NCBI RefSeq assembly: GCF_022201045.2
Contig: NC_068564.1
Coordinates: 16,583,001-16,647,000 of the forward strand
Length of the DNA: 64,000 nucleotides
Origin: Citrus sinensis
Taxonomy: Eukaryota > Streptophyta > Magnoliopsida > Sapindales > Rutaceae
Direction of reading: 5' to 3'
Shown here: positions 32,256 to 44,347 of the stretch, one piece after another
Position numbering within the stretch: position 1 is the stretch's first letter
Layout of the letters: the number at the start of each line of letters is the position of its first letter
The notes under the pieces: model-generated
Told to the model about the DNA's origin: nothing
Databases searched by the model: none
What the model saw: the letters and a program-made list of their open reading frames with translations, nothing else
Made by a program: the position numbers and the translations under genes

Positions 32256-33590
32256 AGCAAGCTGTAAATGATCAATAAAAGAAAATTCGCCAACGGTTAA
32301 AACACACAGCATAGCTTGCACAAGTCAAGGCTGTCATTGAATTTCAGTATCAAGAATTTAGAATATCATGTATCATTAAAAATGAAGTATTTCATTACCT
32401 ATTTTATAGTTTAGGAAAGCAGATTATGTACTCCAGCTGTATTTCTGTAGTTATGTAATTAAATCTCTTATAGCTAGCTATTTCATTATGTACATAACTT
32501 TTGTAAATTCACACTTAGTAAACAATCAAAGTCAGAATACGAGTTATTATTATTATTTTTTCAATAATACGAGTTGTATTATTTGCGAGTGCTAATTATC
32601 TAAACCCTTCTCTTGTGTTCCAAGCCAATTCCTGATCCACAAATGTCAATTCTAAAGCGAAGGTACTAAGTTCTTTTTCAGGACTTATTTTCACTAAAAA
32701 AACCTGAACTCGGTTTTCTTGGAAACATCTCTATCAGTAGAAATGATACCTCTAATGGATTAATAATCATCAGACGATACTTTTCAGGGATATCATAATG
32801 TTAATCTTGCTAGTAATTTATTTATCGTTGATTTAATTGGTCAATGCATCAACACCTAAGCTGAGCTGGTCATAGTTTCTAAATATCAGCCATCGGAGAC
32901 ACTGAGACTATATGCAAATGCATATTTTATTTATGGTTGAAACCCAGATGACTTTGTCTCAGAATACAAATTTGAACGATACCTCCATTATTGTGGCAGT
33001 AATTACTTCATATGCATTTAGGAGTTGTTGTAAGTAGTTGAGTGCTTCAGTGAACTTTAAAATCCAACCTCAAATTCACCCACTTAAGGCTCATGCATCT
33101 TGATCATAATTCCAGCCGCATACCCAGCAACACTCCAACTAATACTCCAAATCATACGTAACAACCCACCATCTTCCAACAGCGTTCTAATTTTAGCGAT
33201 ATGCACAACAGCACTCTGACCTATACCTAGCAACCCAATCTACACCAAAATCAATCAAAATACCTAATATTATCAAATGCATAACATCTATACCGCAATC
33301 CTTAACAACAACCATTATAGTTTAACACTACAACTTTAATTTCAACAAATTGTAACAACTAATAACAAGGTCCATCTACAGTTTCATACTCATACTAACT
33401 ATTTTGCAAATGTGATAAGGATGTGGAAAAAATGGTTAGCCCACTCCAAAAGAACCTCATTAAGTTCATCCTGAGTGTATTCGTTGTTTGCATTAAAGTG
33501 TTAATCGCAAGATTAATATTGTTAAACTTCAAAAATAATGCCACAGATATAGTATAAAAGCAAGTTGAGATATTTACTATTCAAGAATTT

Positions 33591-33797
33591 TCAAAATCAT
33601 CCTGCTTTCATGCTTTTGTTCTTCAGGCTTGAATTGTACAGAATCCTGCAGAACTCCTTCCAATTTCTTGGTTTTTATCCCGAGAGCAACCAAAATGTGC
33701 ATTTGCACACTTAAACTTTCAGCCTCAACATAAACTTTTTTCACTTTAGTCTAGTAAAACTTGCCAAATTTATCAAACTCATCATCAAGCCTCCTAA
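33591..33797 (-). pseudogene. Gene-like fragment with weak SPX-domain (PHO1-type) resemblance, copy 1
   Basis: The minus strand reads RRLDDEFDKFGKFY, a stop, then VKKVYVEAESLSVQMHILVALGIKTKKLEG and QFKPEEQKHES. The pattern RRLDDEF-K--KFY...EAESL--QM--L-AL resembles the end of the SPX domain of plant PHO1-like proteins. An in-frame TAG shows it is not functional. Further left, 33420-33490 reads YTQDELNEVLLEWANHFF in one minus frame, and 33085-33330 has another protein-like stretch that I do not recognise. Identification is tentative. Confidence 0.3.
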
Positions 33798-33952
33798 AAA
33801 AATACTAATGTTATTCTCCTCTTTTCTCAACAATCCTAAAAAATGTTTTCAAAACAAAATAGTCCAAAAATTTGCTAGGAGCTGTTTTGACTTTAGAACA
33901 CAGCAAAAAGCCCCTAAAAATCTACAAAGGCTGTCTTGCTGCCATTCTATAG

Positions 33953-35747
33953 GCTTGAACTGAGCCTTTTAAAGCCTAGGCCAAGGCCCAACTTGTTGAG
34001 AATAAGCCCATGCCATTCAAAAGCCCATCCAAACTTAGACTGGGCAGGCTTGGGCCTTCATTATTTTTTAAATAAATTTTTAATGAAGTAAAAAAAATTA
34101 AATTAAAGATAATTATTCTATACATAATAGAATAATAGTCAAATATTTAAAATATTAGTAACCCAACAAAATAGATAATATATGCTTAAATAAAAAAATA
34201 TATTAATATAATATTTGAGTTTTTAATTTGATATTTTTTTACTTATAAATTAAAAAGTCCAGGCTTGATATTAGTAACACAACATAATAAATCACAAATA
34301 CTAATACGGGTGGGCATAAACCCACAATTCATGGGTTTACCAAATCCAAACCAAATTAAATGGTTTGAGTTGGGTAAATTATGAAAATGGGTTAAATGTG
34401 GGTTTTATATATAAAAAAAACCATTTCATTATGAGTTGGGTATGGTTTACCCATGAGTCATGAACAAAACCCCAAAACTCAAACTTGTCAAATGAAATAA
34501 ATGAAAAAAAAAATAAGTGAAAGGTTATTATTAAATTGTTCACGGCGTGATCAATTGTTAACAGTTAGAAAAAGAAAACAACATGTAAAAACAAATCTGA
34601 ATTAAATAAATGCTACTGTAAATAATTAAATGAGATGAAATTAGTGTTTGATGAAATGAAATCATTTTTTTTTAATTTATGAACTCATATTATACTTACA
34701 TAATTACCGCTTTTATGTTTCTAACTGTAATAAGAAAAACACCAAATCCATATTGTTGTTTTTGTATTTAAATTAAGGAAAATTATAGTAATAATGTTAG
34801 GATGGTTTTTGAGGGCATAGTTACCTAGCCCATTGGAAGGAAATAATTAATAATTATGAAAAATAATATTTCGCCACTGATAAAATATTATTGTGACAGA
34901 AATTATAAATCCTTGTTATAAATAAAATTAACATTTTGTGTGCTATATTGATATTGTAGCATAAATAATACTCCGTTTTTTTATTTTGATGGGATTTATT
35001 GACATTGATCCTCCATCTTGAAATTAATGAGCAATCAACCTATTGAAAAACAAAAAACACCATTTGATAGAAAATTATCATCTCAATAATTATAAGTCAA
35101 AGGATACATTTTTTTACTTAAAGAAATTTTATTATTTTAACTAAATGGCACTCACATAATTTTTTTTATTTGCTTTCTTTGAATTTACCTGTTGATGTCA
35201 TGTTTGTGGAAGTTTATTATTAGTGTTTATGTTCTTATTTATTGAGAATTAATGATTTTTGTGATTAAACTTTATTTTAATTTTCTAGTATTCTTTAATT
35301 TAAGGATTCAGTTATTGTAAAATTCATTATTTATAATTTTTATCCACTATATTTTTTCATTTTTTAGTATCAATTTAATAATTAATAACAATTTATAATT
35401 TTTATAATTTTTATATAATTAAATTTATCAAAATAAAAAATATTTTGATAATAAAATTCAAACCAAACCCAAACCAAATCCAAATGGGTTGGGTTGAAAT
35501 TATTTGAGTTGGTTTGGATCGAACCCAAACTTTTATGGTTTGATTTGGGTTTACTTAAAACCCAATCAAAACCAATACATGCCCACCTGTAAATACTAGT
35601 ATAAAAAATGTTAATATAGTATTTTAATTTGATATATTTTTTAGTTATAAATTAAAAAGCCCGGGCTTTTTCTACGGGCTTCATATTTTTCAGCCCATAT
35701 CCAGGCCCAATCCATGCAGCTCGACTTGGACTTTTTTTGCAACCCTA
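33953..35747. mobile_element. GGGC-rich insertion, possibly hAT-like, carrying a nested element
   Basis: The outer arms (33953-34295 and 35599-35747) hold repeated GGCCCA/TGGGCC words and a shared inner phrase (ttataaattaaaaag followed by cc-ggc). The right end in reverse complement reads GGTAGGGTTGCAAAAAAAG, a hAT-like end. I could not find its partner at the left end, so limits are uncertain. Confidence 0.4.
34296..35598. mobile_element. Non-autonomous hAT-like element with 8-bp target duplication
   Basis: The element at 34304-35590 is bounded by the direct 8-bp repeat AAATACTA (34296-34303 and 35591-35598). Its ends are imperfect inverted repeats around GGGTGGGCAT (left) and ATGCCCACC (right). 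Subterminal parts are rich in tggtttgggttt-like words in both orientations. AT-rich inside, no transposase seen. Confidence 0.75.
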
Positions 35748-36499
35748 CCTTGAAATAGAATGTTGCACAACAGGCTTTTGTGTTTACCTTGGGACAAATT
35801 TAATCTCATGGTGTAGCAAGAAACAAAAAATTGTTGCATGATCCATTGTACAAGTAGAATATCGGGCTTAATTTGTCTCCCAAAATGGCTTAATTAACTT
35901 GGATTCTTACTTTATTTTAGGACATCGGGGTCTCAACTTTACATGTTCCTCACCTCCTCAACAACAATAAGAGCGCCATCAACATGACACATAATCCACT
36001 TCTTCATGCTCATAGCAAACAAGTCGAAATCGATGTCCATTTCATTCGTGAAGAAGTCATTCAAGGACTTCTTGAAGCCAAGCATGTTCCCTTCTTGTTG
36101 CAAACTATAGATCTGCTTACCAAACCACTGGGTAAAGATCTTTTCTTCCTCTTTCAGCACAAGCTTGGCATTCACTCTATAACCCAACTGATCTCAAGGG
36201 GGCTGTTAACATACATTGCCCACCACATGTGGAATTCACGGAATTCAAATAGTCACAGTGCATGAACCATATGCAGCCACACGAATCACGTACCAACATG
36301 GAAAAGATCAACACACCAACACAATCCAACATCAACATGGCAAGTAACAAACCTTTGGAAACAAATATGCCAATCTGTATCGCTCTTGCCAAAGGCTTAC
36401 AATAGAATCATCTCACACAATCTTGTAACGTGCAAACTCACCAAACAAAGATAGCCAACTATCATTCAAGTCTAGATTTTCTTCATAACATTTCCAACA
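35748..36499 (+). mobile_element. Ty1/copia 3' remnant with LTR
   Basis: Contains pieces of the copia RNase H end (KQVEIDVHFIREEV, AKHVPFLLQT, DLLTKPLGK), then a purine tract (ctcaagggggc), then a 296-bp LTR (36204-36499) starting TGTTAACATAC and ending TTTCCAACA. It is broken, with several breaks, and lacks everything upstream. Confidence 0.85.
36204..36499 (+). repeat. Copia LTR
   Basis: Runs TGTTAAC...CCAACA, directly after the purine tract. Its last base abuts the CACTA end at 36500. Confidence 0.75.
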
Positions 36500-36600
36500 C
36501 ACTACAACAAAAAGCTGTATTATCGAACAAATATTTCCAATGGCATTGTTTACCCTTGATAATAAGCACTTTTTACAAGGACATAAAGGAGTTGTTGGAA
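36500..36600 (+). repeat. Left terminal and subterminal region of CACTA 1
   Basis: CACTACAACAAAAAG, followed by degenerate subterminal words (atatttccaatggcattg, acccttgataataagc) similar to those at the right end. Confidence 0.75.
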
Positions 36601-38029
36601 AATCATTAAAAAAATGATAAAGTTTTCAGAGGGTAATTTGCCCCTGATAATAATGAATTTGTGGTAGGAAATATAATACTAAATTAAAATAAAATCTTGA
36701 ACCTCCTATAAAAAAGATAAAACATAAATAACTCCTATAAATATAAAAAAAATATATAAATAAAACAAAAATAAGATATTATTAGTTCATACAAAAGTAA
36801 CAAAGCCAATTAAATAAAGCCCAACCCTTTGGTAGTAAATAAAGCCCCTAAACAAAATAAGACATTGTAATTAATACAAATTGATTAAAAGAAAATTCAA
36901 ACGAACAAATGGGGACACTATTTTTAGCTTAGCATCTGCTGCTCTCTCACTCTCTGTATCTTGTTTGCATGTAGAAGCACCTCAAAGTAAATTTACTTAG
37001 AATTTTTAGCTTGCAAATTTTTAACTCTTTTTAGCTTTTCCTACAGTTTCTCCAATCCATCTCCCTCTTCATGATTTTTCTTTCATATCATAAATTTTCT
37101 AGGGTTTTAGAGTTGTAGATTCACAACTTTGTGCATCTTATGTGTCTCTCTGAGTCAACTCATCAACTCTTTGTAGGCATCACTTGATCTATAGTTTTGA
37201 TACTTGTAATTTTTATTCTTATTTCAGTTGTTTACTTTCGTTTCTTGCATTTCAATCTTATTAAAGTTTTACTTTTTGGGCCTTAATGACTTGAATTTCA
37301 CCAAGTTCCTTAAAACTTAATTGATAATTACTTTATCCATTAACATGAATTTGTAATAAATATGTTTTGTGATAATTCTCGATGGTGTAGTTAATGTGTA
37401 ATTAACTACAGAGTTTGCATAATTTAGGAGCACAGGGTGCACAACCATGTCTTGTTTGGTTAATCGAGTTTGCATTTATTTGCTTTGTTTTATAGGATTA
37501 AAAAACACTATTTTAGAAAGTCAACTTTGATTAGTTATTAAAGATGATATTTAGGAACATTCAAAGGAAATCCAAGAGTGTTAGTGCTTAGCAAAAATAA
37601 AATAAAATAAAATTAGTGATAGTCATATTTAGAGCTCAGCAAAAATGATATTCAGTTTCATTTTTGTTTGATGTCAACAATTTTAATACTAATGGACATG
37701 TTTAAGGTTTCGATTGTTGTACCACTATACAAAGAAGCTTCTGTGCTTTGTGGTGGCTGCTTCTCTAATTATATTCTGTAGGTTAGAATTTGTTCTCTAA
37801 AGTCTGCAAAGGGTTTTGTTTCTTTAAATGATGTAGTATATCTCTTGAGTGCTACTGTGGCTGCTGCTTGCATAATGATTTTGCCTTTCATATAGTTTTT
37901 TTGATTCAGACATGTTGTCGGTTGATAAATCATGGATGTAATTAGAAAAGTCAACAAGTGAATATGTTAGTGGAGTGAACAATTTTCTTGATTATGCTTT
38001 TAGGCACATTAAATATGAGGATAAAAAAA
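36601..38029. other. Upstream region of the CACTA 1 transposase gene
   Basis: AT-rich, with a pyrimidine-rich leader-like part around 36940-37150 (ctctctcactctctgtatc). No coding stretch was recognised. Probably promoter, 5' UTR and intron. Confidence 0.4.
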
Positions 38030-40082
38030 GCACATTAAATATGAGGATAAAAAAATCCTATATCCATGCGTTAAGTGTACCAATAGGTATAGATTAGTTC
38101 AGAGCGAGGTGGAAAGACATCTTTTATATAAAGGGATGAGATTGGACTACACTACTTGATACTATGGGATATTATTATCCGTATACCTTATAGATGCTCT
38201 GTTATCAAAAATATTATAACACTTTGAGGGTGTATCAATCATCCACCCTAATAGAAAGAGTAATAGTGATAGTGATAGTGATGGTGATAATGATGATGCT
38301 GACTGTTATAGTGATGATGGTCGTGATGGTGGATATAATGATATGTTTGGCCAAGTCAAAGAAAGTTTTTCCAAGATCCTAAAAATGATGCATTAAGTTT
38401 TTATAAATTATTAGAAGAGGCACAACAACCATTGTATTCAAATTGTATGAGATATTCCACCTTATCTTTTTTTGTCACATTAATGCATGTCAAATGAATT
38501 AATGGTTGGAGTAACAAATCCTTTGACACATTATTGGAGATTTTGAAGGATGCATTTTCTTCGTGTGAAAAATTACCTAAGTGTAATTATGATGCAAAAA
38601 AGATAGTTAAAGATAATGGTTTGCATTATGAAAAAATTGACGCATGTATGAATGATTGTATAATCTATTATAAAGAATTTGCAAATGCATCTCAATGTCC
38701 AACTTGTGGGCTTTCGAGATGGAAGACAAAAGGTAAGGTGGTGAAGGGAAAGCCAAAAATGTTCTTGGAAGGTTATATGTTACTTTCCTATTACTCCTAG
38801 ACTTCAAAGGTTATTTATGTCATCTAAAATAGCTGCACACATGAGATGACACTCTGAAAAGTGTGTTAAAGATGGGCTGTTGAGGCATTATGTAGATTAT
38901 GAGGTTTGGAAGAGTTTTGATCACATTTATGAGTCATTTTATAGCGATCCCCGTAATGTTCGACTGGGTTTAGCTACTGATGGCTTCAATCCTTTTGAAA
39001 ATATGAATTTTGGATACAGTTGTTGGCCTGTTCTTTTATTTCCATACAATCTTCCACATTGGATGTGTATGAAAGAGTTGCATATGTTCATGTCTTTCTT
39101 TATCCCAGGCCTAAAAGGCCCAGGTAATGATATTGATGTGTACTTAAGGCCATTAATTGATGCGTTGAATGAGTTGTGGGAAAATGGAGTGAATACTTAT
39201 GATGTTTCCACACATTTAAATTTTCAATTGAAAGCAGTTGTTATGTGGACAATTAATGACTTTCCTGCATATGATCTTACATCTGGTTGAAGCACAAAAG
39301 GAAAGTTGGCATGCCCATGTTGTGCTAAGAAGACTGCTCATCATAGATTACATCACATTTCAAAAATATATTATATGAGGCATCGTCGAGTTTTGCCATT
39401 GGGACATAAGTAGAGATTTCAAAAGAGCCAATTTGATGGTATGATAGAAAAGAAAGCTACACCGAAAAGACCATCTGGTGAGCAAGGGATAAATGAACTT
39501 GAAAGTTTAAGGCCAATAATATTTGGTAAAACAGGGAAAAAGCAAGTCATTCATGGGTTTGAAAAGCACAAGAATTAGAAAAAACATAGTTTTTTTTTTC
39601 AGTTACCATACTGGAAACGCCTTTGCTGTGTCATAATTTAGATGTCATGCGCATTGAAAAAAAAATATGCGGGATAATATACTTGGCACACTTTTTAATA
39701 TTGATGGCAAAACAAAAGATAACCTAAATGTCGCCTTGATATAGAATCCTTGAATATAATGCATGAGCTTCACCCAAAATATGATGATTGAAAACCTATT
39801 TTCCCCATTGCTTCTTGTAGTTTGACAAATGAAAAGAGATAAAGATTGTGTGAGTGGCTTATGAATGTGCAAGTTCCAGATGGATATTCAGCTAATTTGT
39901 TAAGATGTCTGAATATACTCGAGCATAAAATTCCGTGCATGAAGACTCATGATTGTCATGTGTTCTCAAAGAGATTATTGTCTCTTACAATACGAGAGGT
40001 TTTACTTAAAGAAATTTGTGATGCTTTTATAGAAGTTAGCACCTTTTTCAGAGAATCATGTGCTAAGGTTTTGAAAGAATAA
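38030..40082 (+). pseudogene. CACTA transposase (tnp2 family), broken
   Basis: The N-terminal transposase-associated domain is visible near 38055-38165 (LYPCVKC, EVERHLLYKGM). The tnp2 domain follows at 38534-38800 (NKSFDTLLEILKDAF, KIDACMNDCIIYYKEF, CPTCGLSRWK) and 38880-39290 (LATDGFNPF, SCWPVLLFPYNLP, IPGLKGPGNDIDVYL, LKAVVMWTINDFPAY). The end is near 39846-40082 (WLMNVQVPDGYSANLLRC, MKTHDCHVFSKRLL, ELCxFF-like EVSTFFRESCAKVL). Several stops and frameshifts interrupt it, for example TGA after LTSG at 39288, TAG after LPLGHK near 39411, and a break near 38800. DUF4218/DUF4216 parts normally behind tnp2 are mostly absent. It is the host-range DDE-type enzyme that would bind and cut CACTA ends. 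Confidence 0.88.
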
Positions 40083-41299
40083 GATTTGGTTAGGCATTGA
40101 AAAACAAATGAGCTTAACACTTTGCAAATTAGAAAAAATATTCCCTTTTTCCTTTTGCTAGTTAAAAATGGTAACTTATTATGACTCTGTACCGTGCATG
40201 CTGCATTATTTTTTTATCATGTAGGTTTTGTAATTATTATTAATCTAACCGTTTCTACCATTTGTGTTTGTTTGAAATAGTTTTGTTGAATGTTTAATTG
40301 GCTTCTAATGATGCTTTATTCTTTAAAATGCTTGCAAGAATTTCAAGATAAGGTTTGATAGAATGGTTAAAAATGGAAAGTCTCCAACTATAAACAAAAA
40401 GAAGTCTTTAGCTACTAACGAAGGGAAAAAGACAAATGAAAATTACAAGATCAAATGACATAGCTGCTGGCAAAGGAAAGTCTCAAGCTAGCACACATAA
40501 CAGGGATACTGAATTAGCTCTATAATTGGTGGTGAAGCTTTATGTTTTACTACAATAGATGAAGGTATTAACTTAATGTTTAATGCACAATTAAATTTTA
40601 ATTAATGGCTAATTTGTATCTCATTTGATTTTGTACCAGCTTCAAGTAGCAAAAAGAAAAAAATGGTCGAGGAAAGGCCAAAGCAGTTGCTCAAGGGCAT
40701 GTTATGACTTTAAAGATATATGATGGTAGGTAAAATCAACTTCATGTCTTGGTTTTGTATGTTGTTTACATTTAATTTTTTTTTTGTTCTAATAGCTGGA
40801 AATTTACTTAATACGTTTTCTCAAAAATTGCAAGAATTATAACATCGAAAGCTGCACGTGAAATTGGTGTCATCTTCAACAATAGCATCAGTAGGCCATA
40901 TATTAAATATTCTGAATATCAAAGGGAAGAATTTGAAACACTATTTGCTCGTTTCAAGGAAGCACAATTTTGTTATACATGTACAGAGCAGAAGCTTAAA
41001 GATGTCGTAGAAATTCATATGGAAATTTATTTTCCTGATTAGATGTTAGAGTTCAGGAAGGGCATTTAGTATCCATATGTTGGAGAGCGTTAATGTGCCT
41101 CTGATAATATGGAGACAAATGGTTGACAAATGGATGGATGAGGGGTGGAAGGTACTAATAATGACTATTAGCATAATACTTTTCTGTCATTATCTTTCTT
41201 AAGTTTCGCTATTCTTTTAATTCATCAGTGAATTATAGTTGCTAGAATCATTATAGGAATAAGAAACTTATAAATATTGTCTATGTACTTTATACATGA

Positions 41300-42640
41300 G
41301 TTGTTCTTATGGGTGTTGTGCACATTTTATTGTACTCGCAAGGGCACGAATCTATTATAAATAGATTTTGTGTTCGGTCCCACGAGAATGTAGATTTAAT
41401 TATGCATAGGGTTAATTTTCTAGGTGTATATGTGAGTTGGTTGGGAGTGAATTTTTTTATCTTAAGATTTAAAAAAAATGGCGAGAATGAATTAAAGATG
41501 AAAATAATGCAAATGAAAAGCTTGAGTCTCTAAATTCATACTCAACATTTCACCATAGGCTTAATATTTATGTTTTTAGTTCCAATTAATTCATGAAGGG
41601 GGTATTTCAACTCCTCATAATCCTCACTCTAATAAATATGGCATTAAGCGCTCAATGTGCAAGGGGTAATGATCTTCCACTAAGTGTGGTGTCAAGAACA
41701 CGCTGTGCCAGATGATAATAATCAACAACATGGCAAAACCATCCACTAAATAGCTTAGATACACTCTCTGTCAATACTGAGTCAAGACGAACCACAAAAT
41801 ATTATAGGGAAATTTTCTCTCTAATTACTATGATGCTAAGTGCTCATTGTGCCAAACAATAACGATCCTTCACTAGGGAGCAGGTATACTGTGCAAAATC
41901 TAGATAGGATACACTGTTTATCAACAATGAGTCAAAATAACCACATAAATCAGAGAGAAAAAGAAAATAAACTTACCTAAGTCCATGGATCATGTTTAGC
42001 CTTCACCTTCAACCCAAGCTTGAAATAAACTAGCCACTTATAATTGAACGAGGGGTAAAATGATAATTTTATTAAAATATGTAGAAAATACAAGATGGAG
42101 AGAGAATTATAAAAAATGGAGCTCGAAAATGGATTCAAGGGTGTCAAATTAGGCGGAGGAGCCCTCTATTTATAGATACAATAGGTAAATCATGGCTATC
42201 AAATGAAAAAAATTCGTACGCTCAGGATTGCGCCACATGGCAAGCTTTGATTGGTTGGTACACATTATTAGTCAACACCACATCAACATTTCGGTCCCAT
42301 AAGATGCTGCCACATCATCAGTCAATGCCACATCAGTATTTTAGTCCAATAACATCCTGCCACATCATCGGTCAATGCCACATTATCATACTGTATATGT
42401 GAAACAGTGTTGTACTTGTAAATATTACCTTATATGTGAACAATACCCTATGTCGAATATCTATTTATGCTTCTCCTAAGGTTTTCAACCATTATGAGTT
42501 CAAAAATGCCATTAGTTTTGTTGTCTGACTTCTCGTTAGTCATAAAATGACCAAAATATCCCTCAAATACATAAAATATACTTAAATTATAATAAAACAC
42601 ACCTAATAAAAGCTTAGAGGATTTAAACACATAAAAATGA
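41300..42640 (-). mobile_element. Solo LTR remnant nested in CACTA 1 (minus strand)
   Basis: Left side in reverse complement: gggaccgaacacaaaatc...gtgcccttgcgagtaca...tgcacaacaccc, the style of Athila/Tat LTR 3' ends. A minus-strand TATA (tatctataaatagag) lies near 42164-42178. No coding region adjoins. Both limits are approximate. Confidence 0.45.
42264..42384. repeat. Short tandem repeat, period 50 bp
   Basis: gtcaacaccacatcaacatt (42271), gtcaatgccacatcagtatt (42321) and gtcaatgccacattatcata (42371) are spaced exactly 50 bp. About 2.4 copies lie inside the LTR remnant. Confidence 0.85.
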
Positions 42641-44059
42641 AAATGTTAGTGAGACTTGGAGTATAAAATGATAATTTTACCCTTTATACATATGAATGCT
42701 CTAGTACTCAACAATGAGTTTAGAATAACCAAGTTGATTTTATGCTTTTTTTTAAAATTATATATAGAAAACAAGCACAACGAGCAAGAGGAATTGAACC
42801 AAGTCCAAACTTATTCATACTACAAGTTCATCCCAATGGCCAAGCATAGAAAAGAAATGGGGAGAGAACATGTTTGACTTTGATCATAAAAGAAGTGTGT
42901 TTATTTATTATGATCTCATTGAATTTCAATTCTTTATTGCAGTAACAAATAAGTACTTAACTTAGTCCCCTTGATTTATTCAAGAAGTTTCATGTAAGGG
43001 GACATGGGCAAGTAACAAGGCAAAGGAATGCATGTGTGTATTTGCTATAAAATTTTCATAATATTCCTGATTTATTTGCATGATTTCATTACTATATGCA
43101 CTAACACAAATGTTTGTATTTATTATAGGAAACAATGGAATCAATGAGATCCACTGTTATAGATCAAGGCTTGCCAGTGTATGAATGGAAAATATCTCGA
43201 GAAGTGACAAGAGAAGCAGCACATGGTCGTGTTGTTGGTTAGGGAGCAGGCATCAAAGGCAAGGATGTGTATGGTTCTCCAAGTCAAGGAGGTAACAAGC
43301 ATCAATGTAGTAATTTGGAAGTAAAAGTAAAAGACTTAGAGAAAGAAATCAAGAAGTTGAAAAGAATGATAAAACTTGTTCTTGGAAAGTCTGCACAAGA
43401 ATCATCTCAGAAGGTATAAGTTGTTTATTTCATTTTATTAATAGATTAAGTGAATGAAGTGTTCTATATTTTGAGTTCTCATGAAAAATGATTGGTGACT
43501 TGTCATTGCTCTATTAGTTGATGAACTTAAGTAATTATGGACAAGCTTCTAATATAGGTGAATGATGGAATAATTATTAGATTTTTTGAAATGAAGACTA
43601 TGCATCGATATAAAGTTGTTTTTATTACAATATTTTTCTCATTAGTCTCAGCTTCTTGATATATTTCATACAAGTTCTTGTTTTGGTAATAATAATGATT
43701 AAAATTCCTTCTTTCACCTAAGACATTGTTTTGACGGGAGAAGATGATGATGGTTATGAGGATGATGAAGTTGAGGTAAATGATTCAGAAACTGAAGTTG
43801 TTTTAGAGGATGATTGAACATATCTAAGATATGGTGATATCATTTTGTATATACTTGGGTATATATATATTTTTTTTTCTGTAAAAGATAGTATAAAATT
43901 GATATTTTTGTTGCATTTTTGAATGACGAATGTGATTTTATGAATTTTTGCAATTAATGAAGTTACATTTAGTATATTTCGTATATTATTATTATGTTTG
44001 TTACATTACTTCCCTAATATAGATATTTCAACAATCAAAAAAAAATTAATGAAATAAGT

Positions 44060-44347
44060 CTATTTCCGACAGTGTATCTTTTATTTCTGAGGGCATGTTG
44101 TAGTTGAATATAAAAATAACTAGGTTTATCTTATCTTATTTCGGAGGGCATTTAATTCCATATCCGACGGCAACATCCTCGGAAATTTTTTTTTTTCTCC
44201 AACGACTCATCTGAAACTCAATATTTCCGATAAAACTTAATACGACGATGATCGACGGCATGTCCCACTTGAAAATGAGTTTTTCCGAGAGTCTTTGTCT
44301 ATTTCCAAGGGTACTTGCCCTCGGAAATGTCCCATTTTCTTGTAGTG
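44060..44347 (+). repeat. Right terminal and subterminal repeats of CACTA 1
   Basis: Multiple degenerate copies, in both orientations, of words like tttccgagggca and ctcggaaat (near 44060, 44088, 44142, 44160, 44185, 44284, 44305, 44320). It ends cccattttcttgtagtg. Subterminal repeats of this sort are TnpA binding sites in En/Spm. Confidence 0.8.

Larger units (their letters stand above)
31193..33952. repeat. Duplicated 2.7-kb mosaic block, copy 1
   Basis: Closely similar throughout to 53809-56522, in the same orientation, with scattered substitutions and small indels (one of about 45 bp near 31530). It contains an LTR part, a copia RNase H remnant, an LTR-like stretch, and minus-strand gene-like fragments (33085-33330, 33420-33490, 33591-33797). 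Confidence 0.92.
40360..43817 (+). pseudogene. CACTA second gene (TnpA-like / plant transposase, En/Spm family), broken
   Basis: Several exon-like pieces on the plus strand. A Lys-rich start lies near 40364 (MVKNGKSPTINKKKS). 40840-41045 reads AREIGVIFNNSISRPYIKYSEYQREEFETLF and KLKDVVEIHMEIYFPD. 43137-43420 reads MESMRSTVIDQGLPVYEWKISREVTREAAHGRVVG, a TAG, then SNLEVKVKDLEKEIKKLKRM, a coiled-coil segment before a GTATAAG donor. The last piece, about 43728-43817, is an acidic tail (GEDDDGYEDDEVEVNDSE) ending in TGA. Internal stops and the inserted LTR show it is dead. The layout matches the DNA-binding TnpA-like partner gene of CACTA elements. Confidence 0.65.
36500..44347 (+). mobile_element. 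CACTA (En/Spm) transposon 1, decayed
   Basis: The left end is CACTACAACAAAAAGC. The right end in reverse complement is CACTACAAGAAAATGGG. Subterminal parts of both ends repeat phrases like TTTCCGAGGGCA and TACCCTTG. Inside, on the plus strand, are a broken tnp2 transposase (about 38030-40082) and a second, TnpA-like gene (about 40360-43817). The middle of the second gene holds a minus-strand solo LTR. The expected identical 3-bp target duplication is not seen (aca on the left, tac on the right), so one flank may have changed. Confidence 0.85.
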
